From the NCBI GenBank assembly GCA_945870085.1, contig CAMBQX010000106.1:1-6137 (forward strand): a stretch of 6,137 nucleotides of DNA, written 5' to 3'. Below are positions 5,208 to 6,137 of this stretch, one piece after another; the first letter of the stretch is position 1; each line of letters begins with the position of its first letter. The stretch is from Bifidobacterium breve (GTDB lineage Bacteria; Actinomycetota; Actinomycetes; S36-B12). Under the pieces are notes generated by a model. That model ran no database searches and was not told the DNA's origin. It saw nothing but the letters and a program-made list of their open reading frames with translations. The position numbers were made by a program, and so were the translations under genes.

Positions 5208-6137
5208 ATGGCTAGTCCACACCCAAAACGAGCGTATATGCCGCGGCTGGCGGACACCATGCTCGGCTCCGGACTTCACGCAATGGGCGCCGTCCTCATT
5301 GAGGGAATGAAGGGCTGCGGCAAGACCTCGACCGCCCGTCAGCTCGCCGCGAGCGAGGTCCTGCTCGACTCCGACCCCAACGCGATTAGGCGCGCCGAAC
5401 TTGACCCCCGGTTACTCCTCGATGGTGACACCCCTCGCCTGCTCGATGAATGGCAACGCACGCCTCAACTGTGGGACGCCGTCCGCCGCGTCGTCGACGA
5501 TCGCGGGCTGCCCGGGCAATTCATTCTCACCGGCTCAGCCACACCCAAGGACGACATCCCCAGACACTCAGGCGCAGGTCGTTTCGCCATCGTCGGTATG
5601 CGCACCATGACCCTGTCCGAGAAGCAGGTCACCACACCCACCACCTCGGTCACTGATCTTCTGCGCGGCGTCACGCCGGCTCCGACAAACTGCCCGATGG
5701 AAGTGCGCGAATACTTACACCACATCACTGTCGGCGGATGGCCCGCACTCATCGGAGCGAACGAGGCCACCGCGCGCACATATCTCGACGGATACCTCAA
5801 CATCATCATTGACCACGACATTGACGAGGTCTCCGGGGCAACCCGCAACCCCCGCCTGGTGCGCCTCTTCCTGCACGCCTACGCGCAAATGGTGTCACAA
5901 CCTGCCACCGTATGCGCCATCCTCGAGCGAGCGCGCGATGACGCGCATAACGAATCCAATGCGCCCTCCCGCCACGTTGCCAATCCGTACCTGGACGCGT
6001 TGCGCAGAATGCTGATCGTCGATGAAGTGCCCGCCTGGGACCCTTCAGTACGGTCATCCAAACGCCTGATCACTACACCCAAACGACACCTAGGCGATCC
6101 GTCGCTGGCCACCTCGCTCCTGCAAATGTCCCCCGAG
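5208..6137 (+). CDS. ATP-binding protein, AAA_14 plus DUF4143 type, C-terminus missing
   Basis: The frame is open from the ATG at 5208 to the right edge (310 codons). Walker A is EGMKGCGKTS (32-41). The Walker B-like motif RLLDEWQ (77-83) is the hallmark of the AAA_14 family. QFILTGSA (104-111) is the sensor segment, and HSGAGRF (120-126) carries a conserved arginine. The DUF4143 domain begins around VGGWPAL (175-181) and includes the KRHLGDPSLATSLL segment (292-305). Relatives run to about 400-450 residues, so roughly the last 100 are outside the window. These ATPases are common in bacteria, often scattered and mobile; their cellular role is not settled. The gene is visibly more GC-rich than the 250 bp before it, where runs such as 5101-5135 are A-rich, which suggests acquisition from a GC-richer source. 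It has the opposite orientation to all other genes in the window. Confidence 0.9.
   Translation, partial: MASPHPKRAYMPRLADTMLGSGLHAMGAVLIEGMKGCGKTSTARQLAASEVLLDSDPNAIRRAELDPRLLLDGDTPRLLDEWQRTPQLWDAVRRVVDDRGLPGQFILTGSATPKDDIPRHSGAGRFAIVGMRTMTLSEKQVTTPTTSVTDLLRGVTPAPTNCPMEVREYLHHITVGGWPALIGANEATARTYLDGYLNIIIDHDIDEVSGATRNPRLVRLFLHAYAQMVSQPATVCAILERARDDAHNESNAPSRHVANPYLDALRRMLIVDEVPAWDPSVRSSKRLITTPKRHLGDPSLATSLLQMSPE

Noticed and set aside
5465..5848. Minus-strand frame of 127 codons, and others at 5806-6112
   Set aside because: They are antisense to the ATPase, whose plus-strand frame holds Walker A and RLLDEWQ motifs. High GC makes long antisense frames common.

Overview
The window looks like chromosomal sequence from an actinobacterium (Actinomycetota). 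G+C is moderately high. The amine oxidase and the membrane-fusion adaptor have actinobacterial flavour, Shine-Dalgarno sites are strong (GGAGGT, AGGAGGTGA), and GTG is a plausible start. This assignment is an inference from style, not a database match.

Layout. Bases 1-3044 hold three minus-strand genes: a FAD-dependent amine oxidase (2007-3044), a four-helix membrane protein (1337-1789) and the first 412 residues of a MacA/HlyD-type adaptor (1-1236) that runs off the left edge. An ABC transporter partner would be expected beyond base 1. Bases 3180-4262 have no conventional gene but do have the most interesting structure here: two tandem, diverged copies, 428 bp apart, of a minus-strand cassette. 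Each copy has a promoter, a palindrome, a GGAG ribosome site and a peptide ORF of 57 or 49 codons. Terminator-like hairpins follow: two close behind the 49-codon ORF, and one strong one (3184-3219) about 240 bp behind the 57-codon ORF. The two peptides share a leader-like N-terminal half and have divergent Cys/Gly-rich tails. A third fragment at 4183-4224 encodes only the Cys-rich tail. Together they resemble precursor-peptide genes (secreted or modified peptides), but no maturation enzyme of a known class can be tied to them.

Bases 4492-4939 hold a decayed Phd/RelE-type toxin-antitoxin pair: the toxin has an in-frame stop and no N-terminus, and the antitoxin lacks its DNA-binding half. Bases 4940-5207 are AT-richer non-coding DNA with two adjacent hairpins. 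From 5208 to the right edge runs a plus-strand ATPase of the AAA_14/DUF4143 type, cut off after 310 codons. It is visibly more GC-rich than its upstream region.

The right half (3180-6137) reads as accessory DNA: duplicated small genes, a dying toxin-antitoxin pair and a probably mobile ATPase. The left half looks like ordinary chromosome. A working link between the small peptides, the amine oxidase and the MacA-like exporter is possible, since all lie on one strand within about 4 kb, but it is speculative. A strong terminator separates the peptides from the oxidase.
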